Shown in pieces: positions 34,974-43,137 of a stretch of 60,529 nucleotides of DNA; positions within the stretch are counted from its first letter, which is position 1, and each line of letters opens with the position of its first letter. The notes beneath the pieces were generated by a model. That model saw nothing but the letters and a program-made list of their open reading frames with translations, was not told the origin of the DNA and made no database searches. Source of the stretch: an uncultured Phaeodactylibacter sp. (GTDB lineage: Bacteria > Bacteroidota > Bacteroidia > Chitinophagales > Saprospiraceae). Both the position numbers and the translations under genes were made by a program. The stretch is from positions 1 through 60,529 of the forward strand of contig CAJXNH010000022.1 of the NCBI GenBank assembly GCA_913057245.1, given 5' to 3'.

Positions 34974-36140
34974 TTAGCCTTTCATGTGCTTCAAGCCTTT
35001 TTCCAGTCCTTCCCACAGCCAGGCCGGATCTTCCAATCCGATGTATAAACGGACCAGGTTCCAGGGCGTGGTGGAGTCCTCTCGTCCCGGCACGCCATAG
35101 AAAGCAGTAGCTGGCATGACGAGCGACTCGTGCCCGCCCCAGGAAACCGCCAGTAAAAAACGCTCAAGGCCTTCAAAAAAGCGCTCCGCCTGACCGAAAG
35201 TATCAGCATCCAGATAGAAGGAGAACAGCCCTCCCGCTCCCGTCATCTGCCGCCGGGCCAGCTCATACTGCGGGAAGGATGGCAACCAGGGGTGCAGGAC
35301 CTTGCCTACGGCAGGGTGCCCTTCCAGCTGACGGGCGATTTCCAAGGCACTCTCATGGGTGCGCTGCATACGAAGCTCAAGGGTGCGCAGGCCGCGGATG
35401 ACCAGATTCGCATCGTGGGGGGAAAGAATACCGCCCAGGGTCATGTACTCTCCGGCAAAGACCCGCCCTATGGTTTCATGGCTACCGCAGAGCACTCCGA
35501 ATACGACATCGCTATGCCCATTGAGGTATTTGGTGCCGGAATGGACAACCATATCGATGCCAAAGTCGATGGGGTTTTGAAATACCGGTGAGGCATAGCT
35601 GTTATCGATGCAGGTAGGAATGCCATGCTTTTTGGCAATGGCCGCACAAGCCTCGAGGTCTTGTAGCTCGAACGTCATGGAGTTCGGGCTTTCCAGGTAA
35701 AGTAAAGTGGTATTGCTTTGAATAGCGGTTTCGATTTGCGCTGGGTCCGTACCCTCCACAAAGGTATGGGAAACCTCGAACCGGGGCAGGTAGTTGACCA
35801 GGATACTGTGGGTCCAGGAGTAAGGTCTGGCAACGCATACGATGTGCCCCCCTGCCCTGCAATGCGCCAATATTGCAGCCGAAATGGCCCCCATACCGCT
35901 GCCGAAAACCAGTGCATCCTCAGCGTGCTCCAGGGCAGCCAGCTTTTTGCGTAGAATGGCTACCGTTGGATTATGCCCCCGGGAATAAACCGGTTGCTTA
36001 GCCTCCTGAGCGATGGCCTGCCGGAAGTCATCCAGCGTATCAAAAGCGAAATTGCTGGTTTGTATGACCGGCGGGGAAACGGCATTGAAGTAGTTTTGGC
36101 GTTCCTCGCCAAGGTGCATAAGGATTTCGCTCAGGTGCAT
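34974..36140 (-). CDS. Cys/Met-metabolism PLP-dependent enzyme (cystathionine gamma-synthase/beta-lyase type)
   Basis: A 388-residue fold-type I PLP enzyme of the trans-sulfuration family. Landmarks are PVYSRGHNPTVAILRKKLAAL, FGSGMGAISAAILAH (phosphate-binding turn), DNSYASPVFQNPIDFG with the cofactor Asp, and HSGTKYLNGHSDVVFG, whose Lys binds PLP. The C-terminal SWGGHESLVMPATAFYGV carries the conserved substrate-carboxylate region. It could be cystathionine gamma-synthase, beta-lyase or methionine gamma-lyase; sequence alone does not separate these. It follows phzF by 15 bases and tyrS upstream of that, so the three look co-transcribed from the tyrS promoter. Nearby genes do not reveal the sulfur pathway. 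Confidence 0.92.
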   Translation of the reverse strand: MHLSEILMHLGEERQNYFNAVSPPVIQTSNFAFDTLDDFRQAIAQEAKQPVYSRGHNPTVAILRKKLAALEHAEDALVFGSGMGAISAAILAHCRAGGHIVCVARPYSWTHSILVNYLPRFEVSHTFVEGTDPAQIETAIQSNTTLLYLESPNSMTFELQDLEACAAIAKKHGIPTCIDNSYASPVFQNPIDFGIDMVVHSGTKYLNGHSDVVFGVLCGSHETIGRVFAGEYMTLGGILSPHDANLVIRGLRTLELRMQRTHESALEIARQLEGHPAVGKVLHPWLPSFPQYELARRQMTGAGGLFSFYLDADTFGQAERFFEGLERFLLAVSWGGHESLVMPATAFYGVPGREDSTTPWNLVRLYIGLEDPAWLWEGLEKGLKHMKG

Positions 36141-36155
36141 AGGGTTTGTGGTTTT

Positions 36156-36953
36156 CTAAACAAAAATTTCACCTTTCATATAGGTCACAGCCTTACCGGA
36201 AATGGCAACCCGTTCTCCAAGCATGATGCAGCGCAGGTTGCCGCCTCTTTTGCTCAGCTGACGGGCGGTGAGCTCTTGTTTCGAAAGGCGTTCTGCCCAG
36301 TAAGGCGTCATGGTGGTATGTGCAGAACCGGTAACCGGATCTTCGTCAACGCCGGCAGCCGGGTAAAAACAGCGGGATACAAAATCAGTAGTGCTACCCG
36401 GTGCGGTCACAATCACGCCCCGGCAGCGGACTTCTCTGAGCAACCGAAGGTCGGGAGCGAGTTGGGCGACCTCTGCTTCTGATTCAAGGACCACCAGAAA
36501 ATCATCCCGCCCCATCAGTATCTCCACAGGATCCGTACCCAGTGCATCTTTGAGGACGCGGGGGGCTACCACGGTTTCGATATTGTCTGCCGGGAAGTCG
36601 AGCATATACTCCTCCCCTTCCTTTGTCACCGTGAGCAGGCCGCTGCGGGAACTAAAGGTGATGCTTTTGTGTGGGTGCCCTAAATGGGTGAAAAGGCAGT
36701 GTGCGGCACCCAGGGTCGCATGCCCGCACAGGTCCACTTCAATGGCCGGAGTGAACCAACGCAGTTCATAGTCCGCTTCTCCTCCGGGGATAAAAAAAGC
36801 CGTTTCCGATAGGTTATTCTCAGCAGCAATGGCCTGCAGGGTGGTATCTGGCAGCCAGGAATGCAGCGGGCAGATAGCAGCGGGATTGCCTTTGAAGCGT
36901 TGACTGGTGAATGCGTCAATCTGATAAATCGGGATTTTTGCTGGACCGGGCAT
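36156..36953 (-). CDS. PhzF-family isomerase/epimerase
   Basis: A 265-residue protein of the PhzF/diaminopimelate-epimerase-like fold (two similar beta-barrel halves around helices). The first half opens IPIYQIDAFTSQRFKGNPAA, with the catalytic acid in NNLSETAFFIPGG and the CGHATLGAAH loop typical of PhzF. The second half carries YPAAGVDEDPVTGSAHTTM, the matching conserved loop. Family members include PhzF of phenazine synthesis, but most copies in non-phenazine producers, as here, act on unknown small acids, and no phenazine genes are seen. I used the ATG at 36953; one 18 bases upstream (36971) is also possible. It is part of the tyrS-phzF-PLP enzyme unit. Confidence 0.92.
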   Translation of the reverse strand: MPGPAKIPIYQIDAFTSQRFKGNPAAICPLHSWLPDTTLQAIAAENNLSETAFFIPGGEADYELRWFTPAIEVDLCGHATLGAAHCLFTHLGHPHKSITFSSRSGLLTVTKEGEEYMLDFPADNIETVVAPRVLKDALGTDPVEILMGRDDFLVVLESEAEVAQLAPDLRLLREVRCRGVIVTAPGSTTDFVSRCFYPAAGVDEDPVTGSAHTTMTPYWAERLSKQELTARQLSKRGGNLRCIMLGERVAISGKAVTYMKGEIFV

Positions 36954-37033
36954 AGGACATGAATTTGGCATTTCAGGATATGAATGAAGGTAAACCAGGG
37001 CCAAGTTAACCTAATCAACCCCAGCACTTTCCA

Positions 37034-38308
37034 CTACTCTGCTTCAAGAATAAATTTATTCTTCTTGCCATTTTCGACCATAAGGTATTTGCCGTGAAGC
37101 AGTGCCTCGTGGGTGATGACCGCATCGTGATCGCTCACTTTCTCCTTATTCACGCTGATGGCATTGCCTTTGATCGCGCGGCGGGCATCTCCTTTGGAAG
37201 CCACCACCTGGGTATGTTCTGCCAGCAGGTCTACGATATTGGCCCCGCCTGCCAAAGCATCCTTCGGTAAGGTAAAACTGGGAATCTCTGCGGCTACGGT
37301 CTTCAGTTCGCTTTCTGACAAATCGAGCAGTTGTTCCTTGCCTGCCTTACGGTTGAAAAGCAGTTCCGTCACCTTTAGCACCGAGCGGTAGGCTTCCTTA
37401 GAGTGGATGCGGATGGTCAGCTCTTCGGCCAGCAGGCGCTTAAGCTCCTGTGGATTGCCGGCGTGCTCCGCCTCCCGGGCTTCGATCTCTTCCCGCGTAT
37501 GCAAGGTGAAGTAGCGGGTAAACTTAGGGATGTCGGCATCTGCCGCATTAATCCAAAACTGGTAGAACTGGTAAGGCGTGGTCAGTTCTCCGTCCAGCCA
37601 GATGTTACCCTCAGCAGACTTCCCAAACTTACTGCCATCAGCTTTGGTCAGCAGTGGCGTAGTCACGGCGTAAGCTTTCTCATTGAGGTTACGGCGAATG
37701 AACTCCGTACCGCTCGTGATATTGCCCCACTGATCAGAACCGCCCATTTGCAGGATGCAATTGTGCTTGTTATACAACAGCTGAAAATCGTAAGCCTGCA
37801 GCAATTGGTAGCTAAATTCGGTAAAGGACAGCCCGGTTTCCAGGCGTTTCTTCACGGACTCCTTGGAGCTCATGTAATTTACGGTCAGGGTCTTGCCCAC
37901 ATCCCGCAGAAAGTCCAGGATGTTCATATCCTTGTAGAAGTCCAGGTTGTTGACCAGGATTGCCTTGTTTTCGCCTTCCGTGAAGTTGATGAACTTTTCC
38001 ATCTGCCGTACCTGATGCTGCAGGTTGTTGTCAAGCTCATCGTAAGACTTCAGCTCGCGTTCCTTATCCTTGCCCGAAGGATCACCGATACGGCCGGTGG
38101 CGCCACCCATAAGCACAACCGGCTGATGCCCGGAGCGCTGAAAAAGGGTCAGCAGCATCAACTGCACATAATTGCCGATGGTCAATGAAGGGGCGGTAGG
38201 GTCAAAACCAATGTAGCCGGCCACCTTGCCTGATTGTAATACCTCTTCGATGCCAGGGGTCGCATCGTGTAACATCCCCCTCCATTCCAGTTCTTTCAGA
38301 AAGTCCAT
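37034..38308 (-). CDS. tyrS: Tyrosyl-tRNA synthetase
   Basis: Class I aminoacyl-tRNA synthetase, 424 residues, charging tRNA-Tyr. The Rossmann core shows YIGFDPTAPSLTIGNY and the KMSKS-equivalent KADGSKFGKS. The C-terminal S4 RNA-binding domain is complete (ASKGDARRAIKGNAISVNKEKVSD). Tyrosine-pocket residues are visible (SYQLLQAYDF, QMGGSDQWGNI). Where most TyrS have His at the first position of the HIGH motif, this protein has Thr (SLTIGN), a noticeable substitution. The length is normal. A -7 box lies 22 bases upstream of the ATG, and the gene heads a probable operon with phzF and the PLP enzyme. Confidence 0.97.
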   Translation of the reverse strand: MDFLKELEWRGMLHDATPGIEEVLQSGKVAGYIGFDPTAPSLTIGNYVQLMLLTLFQRSGHQPVVLMGGATGRIGDPSGKDKERELKSYDELDNNLQHQVRQMEKFINFTEGENKAILVNNLDFYKDMNILDFLRDVGKTLTVNYMSSKESVKKRLETGLSFTEFSYQLLQAYDFQLLYNKHNCILQMGGSDQWGNITSGTEFIRRNLNEKAYAVTTPLLTKADGSKFGKSAEGNIWLDGELTTPYQFYQFWINAADADIPKFTRYFTLHTREEIEAREAEHAGNPQELKRLLAEELTIRIHSKEAYRSVLKVTELLFNRKAGKEQLLDLSESELKTVAAEIPSFTLPKDALAGGANIVDLLAEHTQVVASKGDARRAIKGNAISVNKEKVSDHDAVITHEALLHGKYLMVENGKKNKFILEAE

Positions 38309-38330
38309 TTGAGCTTGGATTCGTTTGGCG

Positions 38331-38338
38331 CAAAGTTA
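38331..38338 (-). promoter_or_regulatory. -7 promoter box for tyrS
   Basis: The minus strand reads TAACTTTG followed by CG. It lies 22 bases before the ATG, a short untranslated leader. Confidence 0.5.
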
Positions 38339-38390
38339 ATTTTTTCTACCAAACTAACGATCCCCGGCGGAAGTTCCTGAAGGCTAAAAA

Positions 38391-38527
38391 AATAACACTG
38401 CCCAGCCCACCGCCTATGGTAAGGGCCTGCCCGTTATTAAAGACTATACTTCTGATAAAGTGAATGAAAAATCAAAATATTACACTACCCAAACCACCGT
38501 CTACCTCCAGGGCCTGCCCGTTATTAA
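38391..38527 (-). repeat. Two degenerate copies of a gene-tail segment, 87 bases apart
   Basis: The segment ending GGGCCTGCCCGTTATTA (plus-strand reading) occurs twice, offset by 87 bases, with diverged flanks. On the minus strand both translate to related tails: NNGQALEVDGGLGSVIF then TGA (the copy nearer the pseudogene) and NNGQALTIGGGLGSVIF (the copy nearer tyrS). This resembles the C-terminus of short-chain dehydrogenases. I read them as remnants of duplicated, otherwise deleted genes; a non-coding repeat is the alternative. They fill most of the tyrS upstream gap. Confidence 0.5.
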
Positions 38528-39349
38528 TGATCAACCCTCAGATCATCCTCCGGTAAAGCTTCGGCGAAAGCCCAGACTGATAAGCTGTCTTCCACCTGTT
38601 GAATGGTACCCTTATTCCCCATCAGGTCTAGTTGGCGGGGCTGCCCGGGATAGGCAGCGGTACTGCCGTAAATTTGCCCCAATGCGCCATTAGCAAAGCG
38701 CAGGGCCACTACGGCCGTATCTTCCACCTCTATGTCATGCGCGAGGGTATCGGTGTAGGCGAACAAGGACTGCACCGGGCCCATCAAATGCTGCAGCAGG
38801 TCGACCATGTGGATGGACTGATTCATCAACGCGCCACCACCATCGAGAGCCTGCGTGCCCTTCCAGGAACCGGCATAGTAAGCCTCATCGCGCCACCAGG
38901 GTACCCGGACAGCCGCGTAGGTAACTTTACCCAGGCGTTGCAGTGATAAAGCCTGCCGGATTTGCCCAACAACCGCATCATAACGGTAATTGAAGATGCA
39001 GCCCAGGACAGTGCCCGCCCTATCATGAGCCGCAATCATCTCATCAATCCGGTTGGTGGTGATTTCAAGTGGCTTCTCACAGAGAACCGGCTTGCCCTCC
39101 TCTGCCGCCAAAATAGCTGGTTGCAGGTGAAGCCCGCTGGGGGTGGCAATGAGCAACATCAACTTCCGGAGATTCGATCAGTGCCTGGTAATTGGCAAAG
39201 GCAATAGCGCCATATTGATCTGCTAACACTTTAGCACGTCCGGAGCCTCCGTCGCAGCAGCCCGTTAGCTGTGCATTGGGCAGGGAGGCAACGGCTTGTG
39301 CATGCAGGTCGGCGACTGCACCGGCACCGACGATACCTATTTTATACAT
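38524..39349 (-). pseudogene. Decayed Gfo/Idh/MocA-type oxidoreductase (frameshift and lost C-terminus)
   Basis: An NAD(P)-binding Gfo/Idh-type gene in two frames. The N-terminal half (from the ATG at 39349) starts MYKIGIVGAGAVADLHAQAV, the Rossmann GxGxxA motif, and reads to LIESPEVDV near 39155. The sequence then continues one frame over as LIATPSGLHLQPAILAA, with VLCEKPLEITTNRID, the EKP motif of the family. One extra G, or two missing bases, at about 39155-39160 explains the break. The second part stops at 38524 (EALPEDDLRVDH), running straight into the gene-tail remnants, so the true C-terminus is also gone. Intact relatives have about 330-360 residues; here roughly 275 can be reconstructed. 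It is unlikely to be functional. A related intact gene lies at 43138-44472. Confidence 0.85.
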
Positions 39350-39461
39350 AGATCTTGTTTTTTACAGGTTAATTCTAACTCAAAAGGGTAACCGTAAATT
39401 ACAGCTATTCAGGTTACAAGCCCCGCAGGCAACCCACTTGATAGTAGAAAAACCCATTGCG

Positions 39462-41495
39462 ATGAACCGACTCCTTCTTCTCCTTCCAATTATGGGTCTG
39501 CTGCTCTTTGGCTGTAGCAATGAGCCTAATGCGGAATCTCCGGAATATGACCTCTGTATCTACGGCGGCACTTCTGCCGGAGTGATTGCCGCTCATGCTG
39601 CCGGCAAACTCGGACTCAAAACCCTGCTCATTGAGCCCGGCACTCATTTGGGAGGCCTCTCGTCCTCCGGTCTGGGTTCCACGGATATTGGTAATAAACA
39701 TGCCGTCATAGGGCTGAGCCGCGATTTTTACCGCCGTCTGGGCGATCACTACGGCATTTTTGAAGCCTGGACCTTTGAGCCTTCTCTGGCTGAAAAAACC
39801 TTTGAGGAATACATCGCTGAGGTGGAAGTGGACGTATGGCGGGAGCACCGCCTGCAATCTGCTGCAAAAGAAGGGACCAACATCCAACGTATCACCGTGG
39901 AAGACCTGTCAGCCAGTGGCGCGAGCAAGCAGGTTTCCGCCAGGATGTTCATTGACTGCACCTACGAGGGCGACCTGCTGGCAGCGGCGGGCGTTTCCTA
40001 CACGATTGGCAGAGAAGCCAACAGCACCTACAATGAGACCCTGAATGGCGTTCAGCTCCGTAAATACCATCAGTTTGAGGATGGCATTGACCCATATGTT
40101 GTTCCTGGCGACTCCACCAGCGGGCTGCTTTGGGGCATTAATGACGAGCCCCTGTCTCCCGATGGCACCGGCGATAAAAAAGTACAGGCGTATAACTTCC
40201 GCCTCTGCTGGTCGGACGATCCCGACAATCAGGTACCCTTTTCCGAGACCCGACCGGATGATTACGATCCGGAAAAGTATGCGCTGCTCCTTCGCCTTTT
40301 GGAATCGAGAGAAGCTAAAGGGAGAAAGCGGCACGATGCCGGTACCTATTTCATCATCAACCGCATGCCCAACCACAAAACCGACATCAACAACCGGGGT
40401 GCTTTCTCCACCGACCATATAGGTGCCAACTGGGACTACCCCGAAGCCTCCTACGAAGCGCGCGAAGCCATCCGGCAGGACCACGAGGACTACATCAAAG
40501 GACTCTGCTACTTTCTGGCTACCGATCCCAGGGTTCCCAAGCGCGTACAGGACGACCTGAATACCTGGGGCTGGGCCAGGGATGAGTTTACCGATAACGG
40601 AAATTTCCCCCATCAGATGTACGTGCGTGAAGCGCGACGTATGATTGGAGAAACAGTCATGACCGAACACCACTGCCTGGGGGATGAAGTCGTTCAGGAC
40701 CCTATCGGGCTGGCCGCCTACACCATGGATTCCCACAACTGTGACCGCGTTGTCGTCCACAAAGATGGCAAGGCGATGGTCAAGAATGAAGGCAATGTGG
40801 AAGTCGGTGGTTTTCCGCCCTTCCCCATCGGCTATTCCGCTCTGACCCCGAAAGCCTCAGAATGTACCAACCTGCTGGTTCCGGTTGCCCTGTCTGCTTC
40901 CCACATCGCCTATGGCTCTATCCGGATGGAGCCGGTTTTCATGGTCATGGGGCAGGTCACGGCTATTGCCGCCCAACTTGCGATTGAAGGGCAAAAAACC
41001 GTGCAGGAAGTCGACCATCAAAAGATCGTGGACCTCATGAATACTGATCCCTTGCTCAACGGCACCCGCCCGGATATCCTCGTAGATAATGCTGATGCCG
41101 GTCAGGTGGAAGCAATGGGCACCTGGCAGGACACAAGCCGGTGGATGGGACAGTACAAAACGAACTACGCCATGACGGACCCAAAAGAGAGTGAGGCATC
41201 TCAATTCTCCTTTCAGACCCCTGTGGAAAGGCCCGGGAAATACCAATTGTACCTCTATGTTCCCAGACGCCCGCGTGGCATGGAAGCGGAATGGGCAACC
41301 ACCCTGCCCGTCACCATCACTCATCAGGAGAGTCAAACTCAAAAAACGATTGATCTTCAGGCACACGAAAGAGACTGGGTCGATTTAGGCAGCTACAGCT
41401 TTGAGCAGGGCGGGCAATGCCAGCTTACGCTAAATGCCGGTACCGCTAACGGGCCCGTTGCCGCTGATGCCCTCCTGCTGGTGCCCACAAACTAA
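39462..41495 (+). CDS. FAD-dependent oxidoreductase lipoprotein
   Basis: A 677-residue secreted enzyme. The ATG at 39462 (MNRLLLLLPIMGLLLFGCSN) is a lipobox signal; longer upstream frames lack one. A Rossmann FAD-binding motif follows (YDLCIYGGTSAGVIAAHAAG, then LLIEPGTHLGGLSSSG), and the body matches the FAD-dependent oxidoreductases (often annotated xanthan lyase-like or FAD_oxidored) that accompany sulfatases and glycan genes in Bacteroidota. The last ~130 residues are a beta domain (PVERPGKYQLYLYVPRRP) like carbohydrate-binding or golvesin-like modules. It is 13 bases upstream of the sulfatase and very likely in one operon with it. The substrate, probably a sugar or sugar acid from a polysaccharide, is inferred from context only. 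Confidence 0.88.
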   Translation: MNRLLLLLPIMGLLLFGCSNEPNAESPEYDLCIYGGTSAGVIAAHAAGKLGLKTLLIEPGTHLGGLSSSGLGSTDIGNKHAVIGLSRDFYRRLGDHYGIFEAWTFEPSLAEKTFEEYIAEVEVDVWREHRLQSAAKEGTNIQRITVEDLSASGASKQVSARMFIDCTYEGDLLAAAGVSYTIGREANSTYNETLNGVQLRKYHQFEDGIDPYVVPGDSTSGLLWGINDEPLSPDGTGDKKVQAYNFRLCWSDDPDNQVPFSETRPDDYDPEKYALLLRLLESREAKGRKRHDAGTYFIINRMPNHKTDINNRGAFSTDHIGANWDYPEASYEAREAIRQDHEDYIKGLCYFLATDPRVPKRVQDDLNTWGWARDEFTDNGNFPHQMYVREARRMIGETVMTEHHCLGDEVVQDPIGLAAYTMDSHNCDRVVVHKDGKAMVKNEGNVEVGGFPPFPIGYSALTPKASECTNLLVPVALSASHIAYGSIRMEPVFMVMGQVTAIAAQLAIEGQKTVQEVDHQKIVDLMNTDPLLNGTRPDILVDNADAGQVEAMGTWQDTSRWMGQYKTNYAMTDPKESEASQFSFQTPVERPGKYQLYLYVPRRPRGMEAEWATTLPVTITHQESQTQKTIDLQAHERDWVDLGSYSFEQGGQCQLTLNAGTANGPVAADALLLVPTN

Positions 41496-41508
41496 AAAAC
41501 CGGAACCG

Positions 41509-43134
41509 ATGCACTATAGATTTTGCTGGATTGCAGGCCTTTTCTTGTTATTGGGCAGTTGTCAGGAAAAGGCCTCCGACACCACCCAAACCGACGAGCG
41601 CCCCAACATCATCATCATCCTGGCCGATGACATGGGCTATTCCGACCTCGGCTGTATGGGTTCAGAAATCAATACCCCTACCCTCGACCGTTTGGCGGGC
41701 AATGGGCTGCTGATGACGCAGTTCTACAATGCCGGGCGCTGCTGCCCCACCCGGGCTTCCCTGCTTACCGGGCTATACCCCCATCAGGCAGGGATGGGCT
41801 CTATGACCTTCGGCCTCCCCGAACTGCCAGCTTATCAGGGCTACCTGAACCAAAACTGTGTGACCCTGGGAGAAGCGCTTGGAGATGCCGGCTACACCAC
41901 CCTCCTGTCCGGCAAATGGCACGTAGGCGAACACCGCCCCCACTGGCCGGGCGACCGCGGCTTTGATCAGTATTTTGCCTTTATTAATGGTGCCTCGAGT
42001 TACTACAATCTCGACCCTTACCGGCCAGGCAGAGCGCCACTGGAAATGACGCTGAATGGCGAGCCCTACACGCCCGGTGAAGGCTTTTATATGACCGATG
42101 CCATTTCGGATTATGCCACAGACTTTATCGCAGCGCAAAAAGATAGCACCGCTCCATTCTTCCTTTACCTCGCCTATACCGCACCACACTGGCCTTTGCA
42201 CGCTCCCGAGTCAGAGATTGCCAAATACCGCAACAAGTACAAATCCGGCTGGGCCAAGATCCGGCAGCAGCGCTACGAGCGCATGCTGGAACTGGGCATT
42301 ATAGATTCGGCATGGGCTTTGTCCCCGGCTTTCCCGGACCCCAAAAAGGTGCCCGGCTGGGATACGCTCTCCGAGGAAGAACAAGACCTCTGGGACTTGC
42401 GCATGGCCACCTACGCGGCGATGGTTGACCGCATGGATCAGGGGATTGGCAAAGTGGTGGCACAACTCGAAGCTCAGGGCGAGCTCGACAACACCCTGAT
42501 CGTCTTTTTATCCGACAACGGCGGCTGCCATGAGGAAGTCTACAACTGGAATATTGCCTACGACCAAAGCGGAAAGACTGGCGGGCCCAACTCCTTCGAC
42601 GCTTACGGGTTTGCTTGGGCAAATGTCAGCAACACCCCTTTCCGTCTCTTCAAATCGCTGACGATGGAAGGGGGCATTTCCACCCCGCTCATTGCCCATT
42701 TCCCAGCCATGATCAATGGCGAACAGAAGAGTAATGCACTCGGCCACATTACCGACCTTATGCCGACCTGCCTCGACCTCGCTAATGCCACCTATCCGGA
42801 GGAGTTTCAGGGCAACATCATCACCCCGACTCCGGGCAAAAGCCTGGTCCCCGTATTCAGAGAACAACGACAAACCCACAGAGAATTAATATATTGGGAA
42901 CACAACGACAGCAAGGCGATCCGCAAAGGCGACTGGAAGCTGGTGCTGCCATCCTGGGGCGGGCCGAAAGACTGGGCACTGTACAACCTGAAGGAAGACC
43001 GGTCTGAGCTGAACGATTTGTCCGGGCAACACCCGGAAAAAGTAGAGGAAATGCGCCTGGCTTTTGAGTCCTGGGCGGACAGCGTCGGGGTGATGCCCTG
43101 GCCGGAAGTAAACGAGATCAGAAAAAACAGATAA
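41509..43134 (+). CDS. Sulfatase (arylsulfatase family S1) lipoprotein
   Basis: A 541-residue formylglycine-dependent sulfatase. The start MHYRFCWIAGLFLLLGSC is a lipobox signal, so the enzyme is anchored and faces the periplasm or surface. The metal-binding opening (NIIIILADDMGYSDLGCMG) is followed by the CxPxR signature at residues 78-82 (CCPTR), in which Cys78 would be converted to formylglycine by a maturase encoded elsewhere. GKWHVGEHRPHWPGDRG and FLSDNGGC complete the active site. It hydrolyses sulfate esters, most likely on marine polysaccharides. It is the middle gene of a three-gene unit, with 3 bases to the next start. Confidence 0.95.
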   Translation: MHYRFCWIAGLFLLLGSCQEKASDTTQTDERPNIIIILADDMGYSDLGCMGSEINTPTLDRLAGNGLLMTQFYNAGRCCPTRASLLTGLYPHQAGMGSMTFGLPELPAYQGYLNQNCVTLGEALGDAGYTTLLSGKWHVGEHRPHWPGDRGFDQYFAFINGASSYYNLDPYRPGRAPLEMTLNGEPYTPGEGFYMTDAISDYATDFIAAQKDSTAPFFLYLAYTAPHWPLHAPESEIAKYRNKYKSGWAKIRQQRYERMLELGIIDSAWALSPAFPDPKKVPGWDTLSEEEQDLWDLRMATYAAMVDRMDQGIGKVVAQLEAQGELDNTLIVFLSDNGGCHEEVYNWNIAYDQSGKTGGPNSFDAYGFAWANVSNTPFRLFKSLTMEGGISTPLIAHFPAMINGEQKSNALGHITDLMPTCLDLANATYPEEFQGNIITPTPGKSLVPVFREQRQTHRELIYWEHNDSKAIRKGDWKLVLPSWGGPKDWALYNLKEDRSELNDLSGQHPEKVEEMRLAFESWADSVGVMPWPEVNEIRKNR

Positions 43135-43137
43135 ATC

